A stretch of DNA of 64,000 nucleotides, taken from NCBI GenBank assembly GCA_036172665.1, contig JAYKNF010000017.1, positions 372,001 to 436,000 on the forward strand, read 5' to 3'. The position numbers and the translations under genes were made by a program. The DNA comes from Prosopocoilus inquinatus. Its lineage: Eukaryota; Arthropoda; Insecta; Coleoptera; Lucanidae. The notes beneath the pieces are model-generated. The model did no database searches. It had not been told where the DNA came from and saw only the letters and a list, made by a program, of their open reading frames with translations. Positions 18,744 to 34,500 of this stretch are shown here, one piece after another. Every line of letters begins with the position of its first letter. Position 1 is the stretch's first letter.

Positions 18744-21700
18744 CTTCGTATCTCACTTCAGAGCTACTTGAGCCCATCCAAAAGCCAAATAACATGATAG
18801 ATGAGTAAGGCTCGATTAGATACATCACAGGAACAACGCTAATGCGTGTTGTTTCATTTAAAACTATTTCCAGCTTCTGCTGCGTCCGAGAACTTCGTAT
18901 CTCACATCAGGGATACTGGAGTCCATCCAAACGTCAAATAACATGATAGACAAGTAAGGATTGATTAGATACAGCACAGGAACAACGCTAATGCGTGTTG
19001 TTTCGTTCAAAACTATTTCCAGCTCCTCCTGTGTCCGAAAACTTCGTTTCTCACATTAGAGTTACTGGAGTCCATCCAAACGTCAAATAACATGATAGAT
19101 AAGTAAGGATCGATTAGATACATCACAGGAACAACGCTAATGCGTGTTGTTTCGTTTAAAACTATTTCCAGCTTCTGCTGCGTCCGAGAACTTCGTATCT
19201 CACATCAAAGTTATTGGAGTCCATCGAAACGCCAAATAACCTGATGGATGAGTAAGGATCGATTAGATACATCACAGGAACAACGCTAATGCGTGTTGTT
19301 TCGTTCAAAACTATTTCCAGCTTCTGCTGCATCCGAGAACTTCGTATCTCACATCAAAGTTATTGGAGTAAATCGAAACGCCAAATAACATGATGGATGA
19401 GTAAGGATCGATTAGATACATCACAGGACAACGCTAATGCGTGTTGTTTCGTTTAAAACTATTTCCAGCCCCTGCTGCGTCCGAAAACTTCGTATCTCAC
19501 TTCAGAGTTACTGGAGCCCATCCAAACGTCAGATAACATGATAGATGAGTAAGGATCGATTAGGTACATCACAGGAACAACGCTAATGCGTGTTGTTTCG
19601 TTCAAAACTATTTCCAGCTTCTGCTGCGTCCGAAAATTTCGTGTCTCACATTAGAGTTACTGGAGTCCATCGAAACGTCAAATAACATAGTAGCTAAGTA
19701 AGGATCGATTAGATACATCACAGGAACAACGCTAATACGTGTTGTTTCGTTTAAAACTATTTCCAGCTTCTGCTGCGTCCGAAAACTTCGTATCTCACTT
19801 CAGAGTTGCTGGAGCCCATCCAAACGTCAAATAACATGATAGATGAGTAAGGATCGATTAGGTACATCACAGGAACAACGCTAATGCGTGTTGTTTCGTT
19901 CAAAACTATTTCCAGCTTCTGCTGCGTCCGAAAATTTCGTGTCTCACATTAAAGTTACTGGAGTCCATCGAAACGTCAAATAACATAGTAGCTAAGTAAG
20001 GATCGATTAGATACATCACAGGAACAACGCTAATACGTGTTGTTTCGTTTAAAACTATTTCCAGCTCCTGCTGCGTCCGAAAACTTCGTATCTCACTTCA
20101 GAGTTTCTGGAGCCCATCCAAACGTCAGATAACATGATAGACGAGTAAGGATCGATTAGATACATCACAGGAACAACGCTAATGCGTGTTGTTTCGTTTA
20201 AAACTATTTCCAGCTTCTGCTGCGTCCGAGAACTTCGTATCTCACATCAGGGATACTGGAGTCCATCCAAACGTCAAATAACATGATAGATAAGTAAGGA
20301 TCGATTATATACAGCACAGGAACAACGCTAATACGTGTTGTTTCGTTCAAAACTATTTCCAGCTTCTGCTGCGTCCGAAAACTTTGTATCTCACATCAGA
20401 GTTACTGGAGTCCATCCAAACTTCAAATAACATGATAGATGAGTAAGGATCGATTAGATACATCACAGGAACAACGCTAATGCGTGTTGTTTCGTTTAAA
20501 ACTATTTCCAGCTTCTGCTGCGTCCGAGAACTTCGTATCTCACATCAAAGTTATTGGAGTCCATCGAAACGCCAAATAACCTGATGGATGAGTAAGGATC
20601 GATTAGATACATCACAGGAACAACGCTAATGCGTGTTATTTCGTTTAAAACTATTTCCAGCTTCTGCTGCGTCCGAGAACTTCGTATCTCACATCAGGGA
20701 TACTGGAGTCCATCCAAACGTCAAATAACATGATAGATAAGTAAGGATCGATTATATACAGCACAGGAACAACGCTAATACGTGTTGTTTCGTTCAAAAC
20801 TATTTCCAGCTTCTGCTGCGTCCGAAAACTTTGTATCTCACATCAGAGTTACTGGAGTCCATCCAAACTTCAAATAACATGATAGATGAGTAAGGATCGA
20901 TTAGATACATCACAGGAACAACGCTAATGCGTGTTGTTTCGTTTAAAACTATTTCCAGCTTCTGCTGCGTCCGAGAACTTCGTATCTCACATCAAAGTTA
21001 TTGGAGTCCATCGAAACGCCAAATAACCTGATGGATGAGTAAGGATCGATTAGATACATCACAGGAATAACGCTAATGCGTGTTGTTTCGTTTAAAACTA
21101 TTTCCAGCTTCTGCTGCGTCCGAAAATTTCGTGTCTCACATTAGAGTTACTGGAGTCCATCGAAACGTCAAATAACATAGTAGCTAAGTAAGGATCGATT
21201 AGATACATCACAGGAACAACGCTAATACGTGTTGTTTCGTTTAAAACTATTTCCAGCTCCTGCTGCGTCCGAAAACTTCGTATCTCACTTCAGAGTTTCT
21301 GGAGCCCATCCAAACGTCAGATAACATGATAGACGAGTAAGGATCGATTAGATACATCACAGGAACAACGCTAATGCGTGTTGTTTCGTTTAAAACTATT
21401 TCCAGCTTCTGCTGCGTCCGAGAACTTCGTATCTCACATCAGGGATACTGGAGTCCATCCAAACGTCAAATAACATGATAGATAAGTAAGGATCGATTAT
21501 ATACAGCACAGGAACAACGCTAATACGTGTTGTTTCGTTCAAAACTATTTCCAGCTTCTGCTGCGTCCGAAAACTTTGTATCTCACATCAGAGTTACTGG
21601 AGTCCATCCAAACTTCAAATAACATGATAGATGAGTAAGGATCGATTAGATACATCACAGGAACAACGCTAATGCGTGTTGTTTCGTTTAAAACTATTTC

Positions 21701-24255
21701 CAGCTTCTGCTGCGTCCGAGAACTTCGTATCTCACATCAAAGTTATTGGAGTCCATCGAAACGCCAAATAACCTGATGGATGAGTAAGGATCGATTAGAT
21801 ACATCACAGGAACAACGCTAATGCGTGTTGTTTCGTTTAAAACTATTTCCAGCTTCTGCTGCGTCCGAGAACTTCGTATCTCACATCAGGGATACTGGAG
21901 TCCATCCAAACGTCAAATAACATGATAGATAAGTAAGGATCGATTATATACAGCACAGGAACAACGCTAATACGTGTTGTTTCGTTCAAAACTATTTCCA
22001 GCTTCTGCTGCGTCCGAAAACTTTGTATCTCACATCAGAGTTACTGGAGTCCATCCAAACTTCAAATAACATGATAGATGAGTAAGGATCGATTAGATAC
22101 ATCACAGGAACAACGCTAATGCGTGTTGTTTCGTTTAAAACTATTTCCAGCTTCTGCTGCGTCCGAGAACTTCGTATCTCACATCAAAGTTATTGGAGTC
22201 CATCGAAACGCCAAATAACCTGATGGATGAGTAAGGATCGATTAGATACATCACAGGAATAACGCTAATGCGTGTTGTTTCGTTTAAAACTATTTCCAGC
22301 TTCTGCTGCGTCCGAAAATTTCGTGTCTCACATTAGAGTTACTGGAGTCCATCGAAACGTCAAATAACATGATAGATGAGTAAGGATCGATTAGATACAT
22401 CACAGGAACAACGCTAATGCGTATTGTTTCGTTTAAAACTATTTCCAGCTCCTCCTGTGTCAGAAAACTTCGTATCTCACATTAGAGTTTCTGGAGTCCA
22501 TCCAAACGTCAAGTAACATGATAGATAAGTAAGGATCGATTAGATACAGGACAGGAACAACGCTAATGCGTGTTGTTTCGTTTAAAACTATTTCCAGCTT
22601 CAGTTGCGTCCGAAAACTTCGTATCTCACTTCAGAGTTACTGGAGCTCATCCAAACGTCAAATAACATGATAGATGAGTAAGGATCGATTAGATACATCA
22701 CAGGAACAACGCTAATGCGTGTTGTTTCGTTTAAAACTATTTCCAGCTTCTGCTGCGTCCGAGAACTTCGTATCTCACATCAGAGTTACTAGAGTCCATC
22801 GAAACGTCAAATAACATGATAGATGAGTAAGGATCGATTAGATACATCACAGGAAAAACGCTAATGCGTATTGTTTCGTTTAAAACTATTTCCAGCTCCT
22901 CCTGTGTCCGAAAACTTCGTATCTCACATTAGAGTTACTGGAGTCCATCCAAACGTCAAATAACATGATAGATGAGTAAGGATCGATTAGATACAGCACA
23001 GGAACAACGTTAATGCGTGTTGTTTCGTTTAAAACTATTTCCAGCTTCAGTTGCGTCCGAAAACTTCGTATATTACTTCAGAGTTACTGGAGCCCATCCA
23101 AACGTCAAATAACATGATAGATGAGTAAGGATCGATTAGGTACATCACAGGAACAACGATAATGCGTGTTGTTTCGTTTAAAACTATTTCCAGCTCCTGC
23201 TGCGTCCGAAAACTTCGTATCTCACTTCAGATATTCTGGAGCACATCCAAACGTCAAATAACATGATAGACGAGTAAGGATCGATTAGATACAGCACAGG
23301 AACAACGCTAATGCGTGTTGTTTCGTTCAAAACTATTTCCAGCTTCTGCTGCGTCCGAGAACTTCGTATCTCACATCAAAGTTATTGGAGTAAATCGAAA
23401 CGCCAAATAACATGATGGACGAGTAAGGATCGATTAGATACATCACAGGAACAACGCTAATGCGTGTTGTTTCGTTCAAAACTATTTCCAGCTTCTGCTG
23501 CGTCCGAGAACTTCGTATCTCACATCAAAGTTATTGGAGTAAATCGAAACGCCAAATAACATGATGGATGAGTAAGGATCGATTAGATACATCACAGGAA
23601 CAACGCTAATGCGTGTTGTTTCGTTTAAAACTATTTCCAGCCCCTGCTGCGTCCGAAAACTTCGTATCTCACTTCAGAGTTACTGGAGCCCATCCAAACG
23701 TCAGATAACATGATAGATGAGTAAGGATCGATTAGGTACATCACAGGAACAACGCTAATGCGTGTTGTTTCGTTCAAAACTATTTCCAGCTTCTGCTGCG
23801 TCCGAAAATTTCGTGTCTCACATTAGAGTTACTGGAGTCCATCGAAATGTCAAATAACATAGTAGCTAAGTAAGGATCGATTAGATACATCACAGGAACA
23901 ACGCTAATACGTGTTGTTTCGTTTAAAACTATTTCCAGCTTCTGCTGCGTCCGAAAACTTCGTATCTCACTTCAGAGTTGCTGGAGCTCATCCAAACGTC
24001 AAATAACATGATAGATGAGTAAGGATCGATTAGGTACATCACAGGAACAACGCTAATGCGTGTTGTTTCGTTCAAAACTATTTCCAGCTTCTGCTGCGTC
24101 CGAAAATTTCGTGTCTCACATTAGAGTTACTGGAGTCCATCCAAACGTCAAATAACATGATAGATAAGTAAGGATCGATTAGATACATCACAGGAACAAC
24201 GCTAGTACGTGTTGTTTCGTTTAAAACTATTTCCAGCTTCTGCTGCGTCCGAAAA
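18744..24255. repeat. Higher-order unit 1 (5512 bp, about 37 monomers)
   Basis: Starts at the landmark monomer with GAGCTACTTGAGCCC, CAAAAGCC and AAGGCTCG. It is the longest unit because an 8-monomer block ending in the A-B-C trimer pair is present twice: A monomers start at 20233 and 20680, and again at 21425 and 21872, 1192 bp apart. One monomer near 19425 is 148 bp. Confidence 0.8.
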
Positions 24256-27200
24256 CTTCGTATATCACTTCAGAGCTACTTGAGCCCATCCAAAAGCCAA
24301 ATAACATGATAGATGAGTAAGGCTCGATTAGATACATCACAGGAACAACGCTAATGCGTGTTGTTTCATTTAAAACTATTTCCAGCTTCTGCTGCCTCCG
24401 AGAACTTCGTATCTCACATCAGGGATACTGGAGTCCATCCAAACGTCAAATAACATGATAGACAAGTAAGGATTGATTAGATACAGCACAGGAACAACGC
24501 TAATGCGTGTTGTTTCGTTCAAAACTATTTCCAGCTCCTCCTGTGTCCGAAAACTTCGTTTCTCACATTAGAGTTACTGGAGTCCATCCAAACGTCAAAT
24601 AACATGATAGATAAGTAAGGATCGATTAGATACATCACAGGAACAACGCTAATGCGTGTTGTTTCGTTTAAAACTATTTCCAGCTTCTGCTGCGTCCGAG
24701 AACTTCGTATCTCACATCAAAGTTATTGGAGTCCATCGAAACGCCAAATAACCTGATGGATGAGTAAGGATCGATTAGATACATCACAGGAACAACGCTA
24801 ATGCGTGTTGTTTCGTTCAAAACTATTTCCAGCTTCTGCTGCATCCGAGAACTTCGTATCTCACATCAAAGTTATTGGAGTAAATCGAAACGCCAAATAA
24901 CATAGTAGCTAAGTAAGGATCGATTAGATACATCACAGGAACAACGCTAATACGTGTTGTTTCGTTTAAAACTATTTCCAGCTCCTGCTGCGTCCGAAAA
25001 CTTCGTATCTCACTTCAGAGTTTCTGGAGCCCATCCAAACGTCAGATAACATGATAGACGAGTAAGGATCGATTAGATACATCACAGGAACAACGCTAAT
25101 GCGTGTTGTTTCGTTTAAAACTATTTCCAGCTTCTGCTGCGTCCGAGAACTTCGTATCTCACATCAGGGATACTGGAGTCCATCCAAACGTCAAATAACA
25201 TGATAGATAAGTAAGGATCGATTATATACAGCACAGGAACAACGCTAATACGTGTTGTTTCGTTCAAAACTATTTCCAGCTTCTGCTGCGTCCGAAAACT
25301 TTGTATCTCACATCAGAGTTACTGGAGTCCATCCAAACTTCAAATAACATGATAGATGAGTAAGGATCGATTAGATACATCACAGGAACAACGCTAATGC
25401 GTGTTGTTTCGTTTAAAACTATTTCCAGCTTCTGCTGCGTCCGAGAACTTCGTATCTCACATCAAAGTTATTGGAGTCCATCGAAACGCCAAATAACCTG
25501 ATGGATGAGTAAGGATCGATTAGATACATCACAGGAACAACGCTAATGCGTGTTGTTTCGTTTAAAACTATTTCCAGCTTCTGCTGCGTCCGAGAACTTC
25601 GTATCTCACATCAGGGATACTGGAGTCCATCCAAACGTCAAATAACATGATAGATAAGTAAGGATCGATTATATACAGCACAGGAACAACGCTAATACGT
25701 GTTGTTTCGTTCAAAACTATTTCCAGCTTCTGCTGCGTCCGAAAACTTTGTATCTCACATCAGAGTTACTGGAGTCCATCCAAACTTCAAATAACATGAT
25801 AGATGAGTAAGGATCGATTAGATACATCACAGGAACAACGCTAATGCGTGTTGTTTCGTTTAAAACTATTTCCAGCTTCTGCTGCGTCCGAGAACTTCGT
25901 ATCTCACATCAAAGTTATTGGAGTCCATCGAAACGCCAAATAACCTGATGGATGAGTAAGGATCGATTAGATACATCACAGGAATAACGCTAATGCGTGT
26001 TGTTTCGTTTAAAACTATTTCCAGCTTCTGCTGCGTCCGAAAATTTCGTGTCTCACATTAGAGTTACTGGAGTCCATCGAAACGTCAAATAACATGATAG
26101 ATGAGTAAGGATCGATTAGATACATCACAGGAACAACGCTAATGCGTATTGTTTCGTTTAAAACTATTTCCAGCTCCTCCTGTGTCAGAAAACTTCGTAT
26201 CTCACATTAGAGTTTCTGGAGTCCATCCAAACGTCAAGTAACATGATAGATAAGTAAGGATCGATTAGATACAGGACAGGAACAACGCTAATGCGTGTTG
26301 TTTCGTTTAAAACTATTTCCAGCTCCTCCTGTGTCCGAAAACTTCGTATCTCACATTAGAGTTACTGGAGTCCATCCAAACGTCAAATAACATGATAGAT
26401 GAGTAAGGATCGATTAGATACATCACAGGAACAACGCTAATGCGTATTGTTTCGTTTAAAACTATTTCCAGCTCCTCCTGTGTCCGAAAACTTCGTATCT
26501 CACATTAGAGTTACTGGAGTCCATCCAAACGTCAAATAACATGATAGATGAGTAAGGATCGATTAGATACAGCACAGGAACAACGTTAATGCGTGTTGTT
26601 TCGTTTAAAACTATTTCCAGCTTCAGTTGCGTCCGAAAACTTCGTATATTACTTCAGAGTTACTGGAGCCCATCCAAACGTCAAATAACATGATAGATGA
26701 GTAAGGATCGATTAGGTACATCACAGGAACAACGATAATGCGTGTTGTTTCGTTTAAAACTATTTCCAGCTCCTGCTGCGTCCGAAAACTTCGTATCTCA
26801 CTTCAGATATTCTGGAGCACATCCAAACGTCAAATAACATGATAGACGAGTAAGGATCGATTAGATACAGCACAGGAACAACGCTAATGCGTGTTGTTTC
26901 GTTCAAAACTATTTCCAGCTTCTGCTGCGTCCGAGAACTTCGTATCTCACATCAAAGTTATTGGAGTAAATCGAAACGCCAAATAACATGATGGATGAGT
27001 AAGGATCGATTAGATACATCACAGGAACAACGCTAATGCGTGTTGTTTCGTTCAAAACTATTTCCAGCTTCTGCTGCGTCCGAGAACTTCGTATCTCACA
27101 TCAAAGTTATTGGAGTAAATCGAAACGCCAAATAACATGATGGATGAGTAAGGATCGATTAGATACATCACAGGAACAACGCTAATGCGTGTTGTTTCGT

Positions 27201-27980
27201 TTAAAACTATTTCCAGCCCCTGCTGCGTCCGAAAACTTCGTATCTCACTTCAGAGTTACTGGAGCCCATCCAAACGTCAGATAACATGATAGATGAGTAA
27301 GGATCGATTAGGTACATCACAGGAACAACGCTAATGCGTGTTGTTTCGTTCAAAACTATTTCCAGCTTCTGCTGCGTCCGAAAATTTCGTGTCTCACATT
27401 AGAGTTACTGGAGTCCATCGAAACGTCAAATAACATAGTAGCTAAGTAAGGATCGATTAGATACATCACAGGAACAACGCTAATACGTGTTGTTTCGTTT
27501 AAAACTATTTCCAGCTTCTGCTGCGTCCGAAAACTTCGTATCTCACTTCAGAGTTGCTGGAGCCCATCCAAACGTCAAATAACATGATAGATGAGTAAGG
27601 ATCGATTAGGTACATCACAGGAACAACGCTAATGCGTGTTGTTTCGTTCAAAACTATTTCCAGCTTCTGCTGCGTCCGAAAATTTCGTGTCTCAAATTAG
27701 AGTTACTGGAGTCCATCGAAACGTCAAATAACATAGTAGCTAAGTAAGGATCGATTAGATACATCACAGGAACAACGCTAGTACGTGTTGTTTCGTTTAA
27801 AACTATTTCCAGCTTCTGCTGCGTCCGAGAACTTCGTATCTTACATCAGGGATACTGGAGTCCATCCAAACGTCAAATAACATGATAGATAAGTAAGGAT
27901 CGATTAGATACATCACAGGAACAACGCTAGTACGTGTTGTTTCGTTTAAAACTATTTCCAGCTTCTGCTGCGTCCGAAAA
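24256..27980. repeat. Higher-order unit 2 (3725 bp, 25 monomers)
   Basis: Exactly 25 x 149 bp. One trimer pair, with A at 25150 and 25597. A chimeric monomer near 24851-24960 joins the front of the GTAAATCG type to the rear of the CATAGTAGC type, deleting the monomers that lie between them in other units. Landmark copy differs by TATATCAC. Confidence 0.8.
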
Positions 27981-30900
27981 CTTCGTATCTCACTTCAGAG
28001 CTACTTGAGCCCATCCAAAAGCCAAATAACATGATAGATGAGTAAGGCTCGATTAGATACATCACAGGAACAACGCTAATGCGTGTTGTTTCATTTAAAA
28101 CTATTTCCAGCTTCTGCTGCGTCCGAGAACTTCGTATCTCACATCAGGGATACTGGAGTCCATCCAAACGTCAAATAACATGATAGACAAGTAAGGATTG
28201 ATTAGATACAGCACAGGAACAACGCTAATGCGTGTTGTTTCGTTCAAAACTATTTCCAGCTCCTCCTGTGTCCGAAAACTTCGTTTCTCACATTAGAGTT
28301 ACTGGAGTCCATCCAAACGTCAAATAACATGATAGATAAGTAAGGATCGATTAGATACATCACAGGAACAACGCTAATGCGTGTTGTTTCGTTTAAAACT
28401 ATTTCCAGCTTCTGCTGCGTCCGAGAACTTCGTATCTCACATCAAAGTTATTGGAGTCCATCGAAACGCCAAATAACCTGATGGATGAGTAAGGATCGAT
28501 TAGATACATCACAGGAACAACGCTAATGCGTGTTGTTTCGTTCAAAACTATTTCCAGCTTCTGCTGCATCCGAGAACTTCGTATCTCACATCAAAGTTAT
28601 TGGAGTAAATCGAAACGCCAAATAACATGATGGATGAGTAAGGATCGATTAGATACATCACAGGACAACGCTAATGCGTGTTGTTTCGTTTAAAACTATT
28701 TCCAGCCCCTGCTGCGTCCGAAAACTTCGTATCTCACTTCAGAGTTACTGGAGCCCATCCAAACGTCAGATAACATGATAGATGAGTAAGGATCGATTAG
28801 GTACATCACAGGAACAACGCTAATGCGTGTTGTTTCGTTCAAAACTATTTCCAGCTTCTGCTGCGTCCGAAAATTTCGTGTCTCACATTAGAGTTACTGG
28901 AGTCCATCGAAACGTCAAATAACATAGTAGCTAAGTAAGGATCGATTAGATACATCACAGGAACAACGCTAATACGTGTTGTTTCGTTTAAAACTATTTC
29001 CAGCTTCTGCTGCGTCCGAAAACTTCGTATCTCACTTCAGAGTTGCTGGAGCCCATCCAAACGTCAAATAACATGATAGATGAGTAAGGATCGATTAGGT
29101 ACATCACAGGAACAACGCTAATGCGTGTTGTTTCGTTCAAAACTATTTCCAGCTTCTGCTGCGTCCGAAAATTTCGTGTCTCACATTAGAGTTACTGGAG
29201 TCCATCGAAACGTCAAATAACATAGTAGCTAAGTAAGGATCGATTAGATACATCACAGGAACAACGCTAATACGTGTTGTTTCGTTTAAAACTATTTCCA
29301 GCTCCTGCTGCGTCCGAAAACTTCGTATCTCACTTCAGAGTTTCTGGAGCCCATCCAAACGTCAGATAGCATGATAGACGAGTAAGGATCGATTAGATAC
29401 ATCACAGGAACAACGCTAATGCGTGTTGTTTCGTTTAAAACTATTTCCAGCTTCTGCTGCGTCCGAGAACTTCGTATCTCACATCAGGGATACTGGAGTC
29501 CATCCAAACGTCAAATAACATGATAGATAAGTAAGGATCGATTATATACAGCACAGGAACAACGCTAATACGTGTTGTTTCGTTCAAAACTATTTCCAGC
29601 TTCTGCTGCGTCCGAAAACTTTGTATCTCACATCAGAGTTACTGGAGTCCATCCAAACTTCAAATAACATGATAGATGAGTAAGGATCGATTAGATACAT
29701 CACAGGAACAACGCTAATGCGTGTTGTTTCGTTTAAAACTATTTCCAGCTTCTGCTGCGTCCGAGAACTTCGTATCTCACATCAAAGTTATTGGAGTCCA
29801 TCGAAACGCCAAATAACCTGATGGATGAGTAAGGATCGATTAGATACATCACAGGAACAACGCTAATGCGTGTTGTTTCGTTTAAAACTATTTCCAGCTT
29901 CTGCTGCGTCCGAGAACTTCGTATCTCACATCAGGGATACTGGAGTCCATCCAAACGTCAAATAACATGATAGATAAGTAAGGATCGATTATATACAGCA
30001 CAGGAACAACGCTAATACGTGTTGTTTCGTTCAAAACTATTTCCAGCTTCTGCTGCGTCCGAAAACTTTGTATCTCACATCAGAGTTACTGGAGTCCATC
30101 CAAACTTCAAATAACATGATAGATGAGTAAGGATCGATTAGATACATCACAGGAACAACGCTAATGCGTGTTGTTTCGTTTAAAACTATTTCCAGCTTCT
30201 GCTGCGTCCGAGAACTTCGTATCTCACATCAAAGTTATTGGAGTCCATCGAAACGCCAAATAACCTGATGGATGAGTAAGGATCGATTAGATACATCACA
30301 GGAATAACGCTAATGCGTGTTGTTTCGTTTAAAACTATTTCCAGCTTCTGCTGCGTCCGAAAATTTCGTGTCTCACATTAGAGTTACTGGAGTCCATCGA
30401 AACGTCAAATAACATGATAGATGAGTAAGGATCGATTAGATACATCACAGGAACAACGCTAATGCGTATTGTTTCGTTTAAAACTATTTCCAGCTCCTCC
30501 TGTGTCAGAAAACTTCGTATCTCACATTAGAGTTTCTGGAGTCCATCCAAACGTCAAATAACATGATAGATAAGTAAGGATCGATTAGATACAGGACAGG
30601 AACAACGCTAATGCGTGTTGTTTCGTTTAAAACTATTTCCAGCTTCAGTTGCGTCCGAAAACTTCGTATCTCACTTCAGAGTTACTGGAGCTCATCCAAA
30701 CGTCAAATAACATGATAGATGAGTAAGGATCGATTAGATACATCACAGGAACAACGCTAATGCGTGTTGTTTCGTTTAAAACTATTTCCAGCTTCTGCTG
30801 CGTCCGAGAACTTCGTATCTCACATCAAAGTTATTGGAGTCCATCGAAACGCCAAATAACCTGATGGATGAGTAAGGATCGATTAGATACATCACAGGAA

Positions 30901-31555
30901 CAACGCTAATGCGTGTTGTTTCGTTTAAAACTATTTCCAGCTTCTGCTGCGTCCGAGAACTTCGTATCTCACATCAAAGTTATTGGAGTCCATCGAAACG
31001 CCAAATAACCTGATGGATGAGTAAGGATCGATTAGATACATCACAGGAACAACGCTAATAGGTGTTGTTTCGTTTAAAACTATTTCCAGCTTCTGCTGCG
31101 TCCGAGAACTTCGTATCTCACTTCAGAATTGCTGGAGCCCATCCAAACATCAAATAACATGATAGATGAGTAAGGATCGATTAGGTACATCACAGGAACA
31201 ACGCTAATGCGTGTTGTTTCGTTCAAAACTATTTCCAGCTTCTGCTGCGTCCGAAAATTTCGTGTCTCACATTAGAGTTACTGGAGTCCATCGAAACGTC
31301 AAATAACATAGTAGCTAAGTAAGGATCGATTAGATACATCACAGGAACAACGCTAGTACGTGTTGTTTCGTTTAAAACTATTTCCAGCTTCTGCTGCGTC
31401 CGAGAACTTCGTATCTTACATCAGGGATACTGGAGTCCATCCAAACGTCAAATAACATGATAGATAAGTAAGGATCGATTAGATACATCACAGGAACAAC
31501 GCTAGTACGTGTTGTTTCGTTTAAAACTATTTCCAGCTTCTGCTGCGTCCGAAAA
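27981..31555. repeat. Higher-order unit 3 (3575 bp, 24 monomers)
   Basis: 24 monomers minus one base; the missing base is in the CAGGACAACG monomer near 28660. One trimer pair, with A at 29470 and 29917. Unit-specific changes include GTCAGATAGC near 29363 and TAATAGGTG near 31058. Confidence 0.8.
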
Positions 31556-34500
31556 CTTCGTATCTCACTTCAGAGCTACTTGAGCCCATCCAAAAGCCAA
31601 ATAACATGATAGATGAGTAAGGCTCGATTAGATACATCACAGGAACAACGCTAATGCGTGTTGTTTCATTTAAAACTATTTCCAGCTTCTGCTGCGTCCG
31701 AGAACTTCGTATCTCACATCAGGGATACTGGAGTCCATCCAAACGTCAAATAACATGATAGACAAGTAAGGATTGATTAGATACAGCACAGGAACAACGC
31801 TAATGCGTGTTGTTTCGTTCAAAACTATTTCCAGCTCCTCCTGTGTCCGAAAACTTCGTTTCTCACATTAGAGTTACTGGAGTCCATCCAAACGTCAAAT
31901 AACATGATAGATAAGTAAGGATCGATTAGATACATCACAGGAACAACGCTAATGCGTGTTGTTTCGTTTAAAACTATTTCCAGCTTCTGCTGCGTCCGAG
32001 AACTTCGTATCTCACATCAAAGTTATTGGAGTCCATCGAAACGCCAAATAACCTGATGGATGAGTAAGGATCGATTAGATACATCACAGGAACAACGCTA
32101 ATGCGTGTTGTTTCGTTCAAAACTATTTCCAGCTTCTGCTGCATCCGAGAACTTCGTATCTCACATCAAAGTTATTGGAGTAAATCGAAACGCCAAATAA
32201 CATGATGGATGAGTAAGGATCGATTAGATACATCACAGGACAACGCTAATGCGTGTTGTTTCGTTTAAAACTATTTCCAGCCCCTGCTGCGTCCGGAAAC
32301 TTCGTATCTCACTTCAGAGTTACTGGAGCCCATCCAAACGTCAGATAACATGATAGATGAGTAAGGATCGATTAGGTACATCACAGGAACAACGCTAATG
32401 CGTGTTGTTGTTTCGTTCAAAACTATTTCCAGCTTCTGCTGCGTCCGAAAATTTCGTGTCTCACATTAGAGTTACTGGAGTCCATCGAAACGTCAAATAA
32501 CATAGTAGCTAAGTAAGGATCGATTAGATACATCACAGGAACAACGCTAATACGTGTTGTTTCGTTTAAAACTATTTCCAGCTTCTGCTGCGTCCGAAAA
32601 CTTCGTATCTCACTTCAGAGTTGCTGGAGCCCATCCAAACGTCAAATAACATGATAGATGAGTAAGGATCGATTAGGTACATCACAGGAACAACGCTAAT
32701 GCGTGTTGTTTCGTTCAAAACTATTTCCAGCTTCTGCTGCGTCCGAAAATTTCGTGTCTCACATTAGAGTTACTGGAGTCCATCGAAACGTCAAATAACA
32801 TAGTAGCTAAGTAAGGATCGATTAGATACATCACAGGAACAACGCTAATACGTGTTGTTTCGTTTAAAACTATTTCCAGCTCCTGCTGCGTCCGAAAACT
32901 TCGTATCTCACTTCAGAGTTTCTGGAGCCCATCCAAACGTCAGATAACATGATAGACGAGTAAGGATCGATTAGATACATCACAGGAACAACGCTAATGC
33001 GTGTTGTTTCGTTTAAAACTATTTCCAGCTTCTGCTGCGTCCGAGAACTTCGTATCTCACATCAGGGATACTGGAGTCCATCCAAACGTCAAATAACATG
33101 ATAGATAAGTAAGGATCGATTATATACAGCACAGGAACAACGCTAATACGTGTTGTTTCGTTCAAAACTATTTCCAGCTTCTGCTGCGTCCGAAAACTTT
33201 GTATCTCACATCAGAGTTACTGGAGTCCATCCAAACTTCAAATAACATGATAGATGAGTAAGGATCGATTAGATACATCACAGGAACAACGCTAATGCGT
33301 GTTGTTTCGTTTAAAACTATTTCCAGCTTCTGCTGCGTCCGAGAACTTCGTATCTCACATCAAAGTTATTGGAGTCCATCGAAACGCCAAATAACCTGAT
33401 GGATGAGTAAGGATCGATTAGATACATCACAGGAACAACGCTAATGCGTGTTGTTTCGTTTAAAACTATTTCCAGCTTCTGCTGCGTCCGAGAACTTCGT
33501 ATCTCACATCAGGGATACTGGAGTCCATCCAAACGTCAAATAACATGATAGATAAGTAAGGATCGATTATATACAGCACAGGAACAACGCTAATACGTGT
33601 TGTTTCGTTCAAAACTATTTCCAGCTTCTGCTGCGTCCGAAAACTTTGTATCTCACATCAGAGTTACTGGAGTCCATCCAAACTTCAAATAACATGATAG
33701 ATGAGTAAGGATCGATTAGATACATCACAGGAACAACGCTAATGCGTGTTGTTTCGTTTAAAACTATTTCCAGCTTCTGCTGCGTCCGAGAACTTCGTAT
33801 CTCACATCAAAGTTATTGGAGTCCATCGAAACGCCAAATAACCTGATGGATGAGTAAGGATCGATTAGATACATCACAGGAATAACGCTAATGCGTGTTG
33901 TTTCGTTTAAAACTATTTCCAGCTTCTGCTGCGTCCGAGAACTTCGTATCTCACATCAGGGATACTGGAGTCCATCCAAACGTCAAATAACATGATAGAT
34001 AAGTAAGGATCGATTATATACAGCACAGGAACAACGCTAATACGTGTTGTTTCGTTCAAAACTATTTCCAGCTTCTGCTGCGTCCGAGAACTTCGTATCT
34101 CACATCAAAGTTATTGGAGTCCATCGAAACGCCAAATAACCTGATGGATGAGTAAGGATCGATTAGATACATCACAGGAACAACGCTAATGCGTGTTGTT
34201 TCGTTTAAAACTATTTCCAGCTTCTGCTGCGTCCGAGAACTTCGTATCTCACATCAGGGATACTGGAGTCCATCCAAACGTCAAATAACATGATAGATAA
34301 GTAAGGATCGATTATATACAGCACAGGAACAACGCTAATACGTGTTGTTTCGTTCAAAACTATTTCCAGCTTCTGCTGCGTCCGAAAACTTTGTATCTCA
34401 CATCAGAGTTACTGGAGTCCATCCAAACTTCAAATAACATGATAGATGAGTAAGGATCGATTAGATACATCACAGGAACAACGCTAATGCGTGTTGTTTC

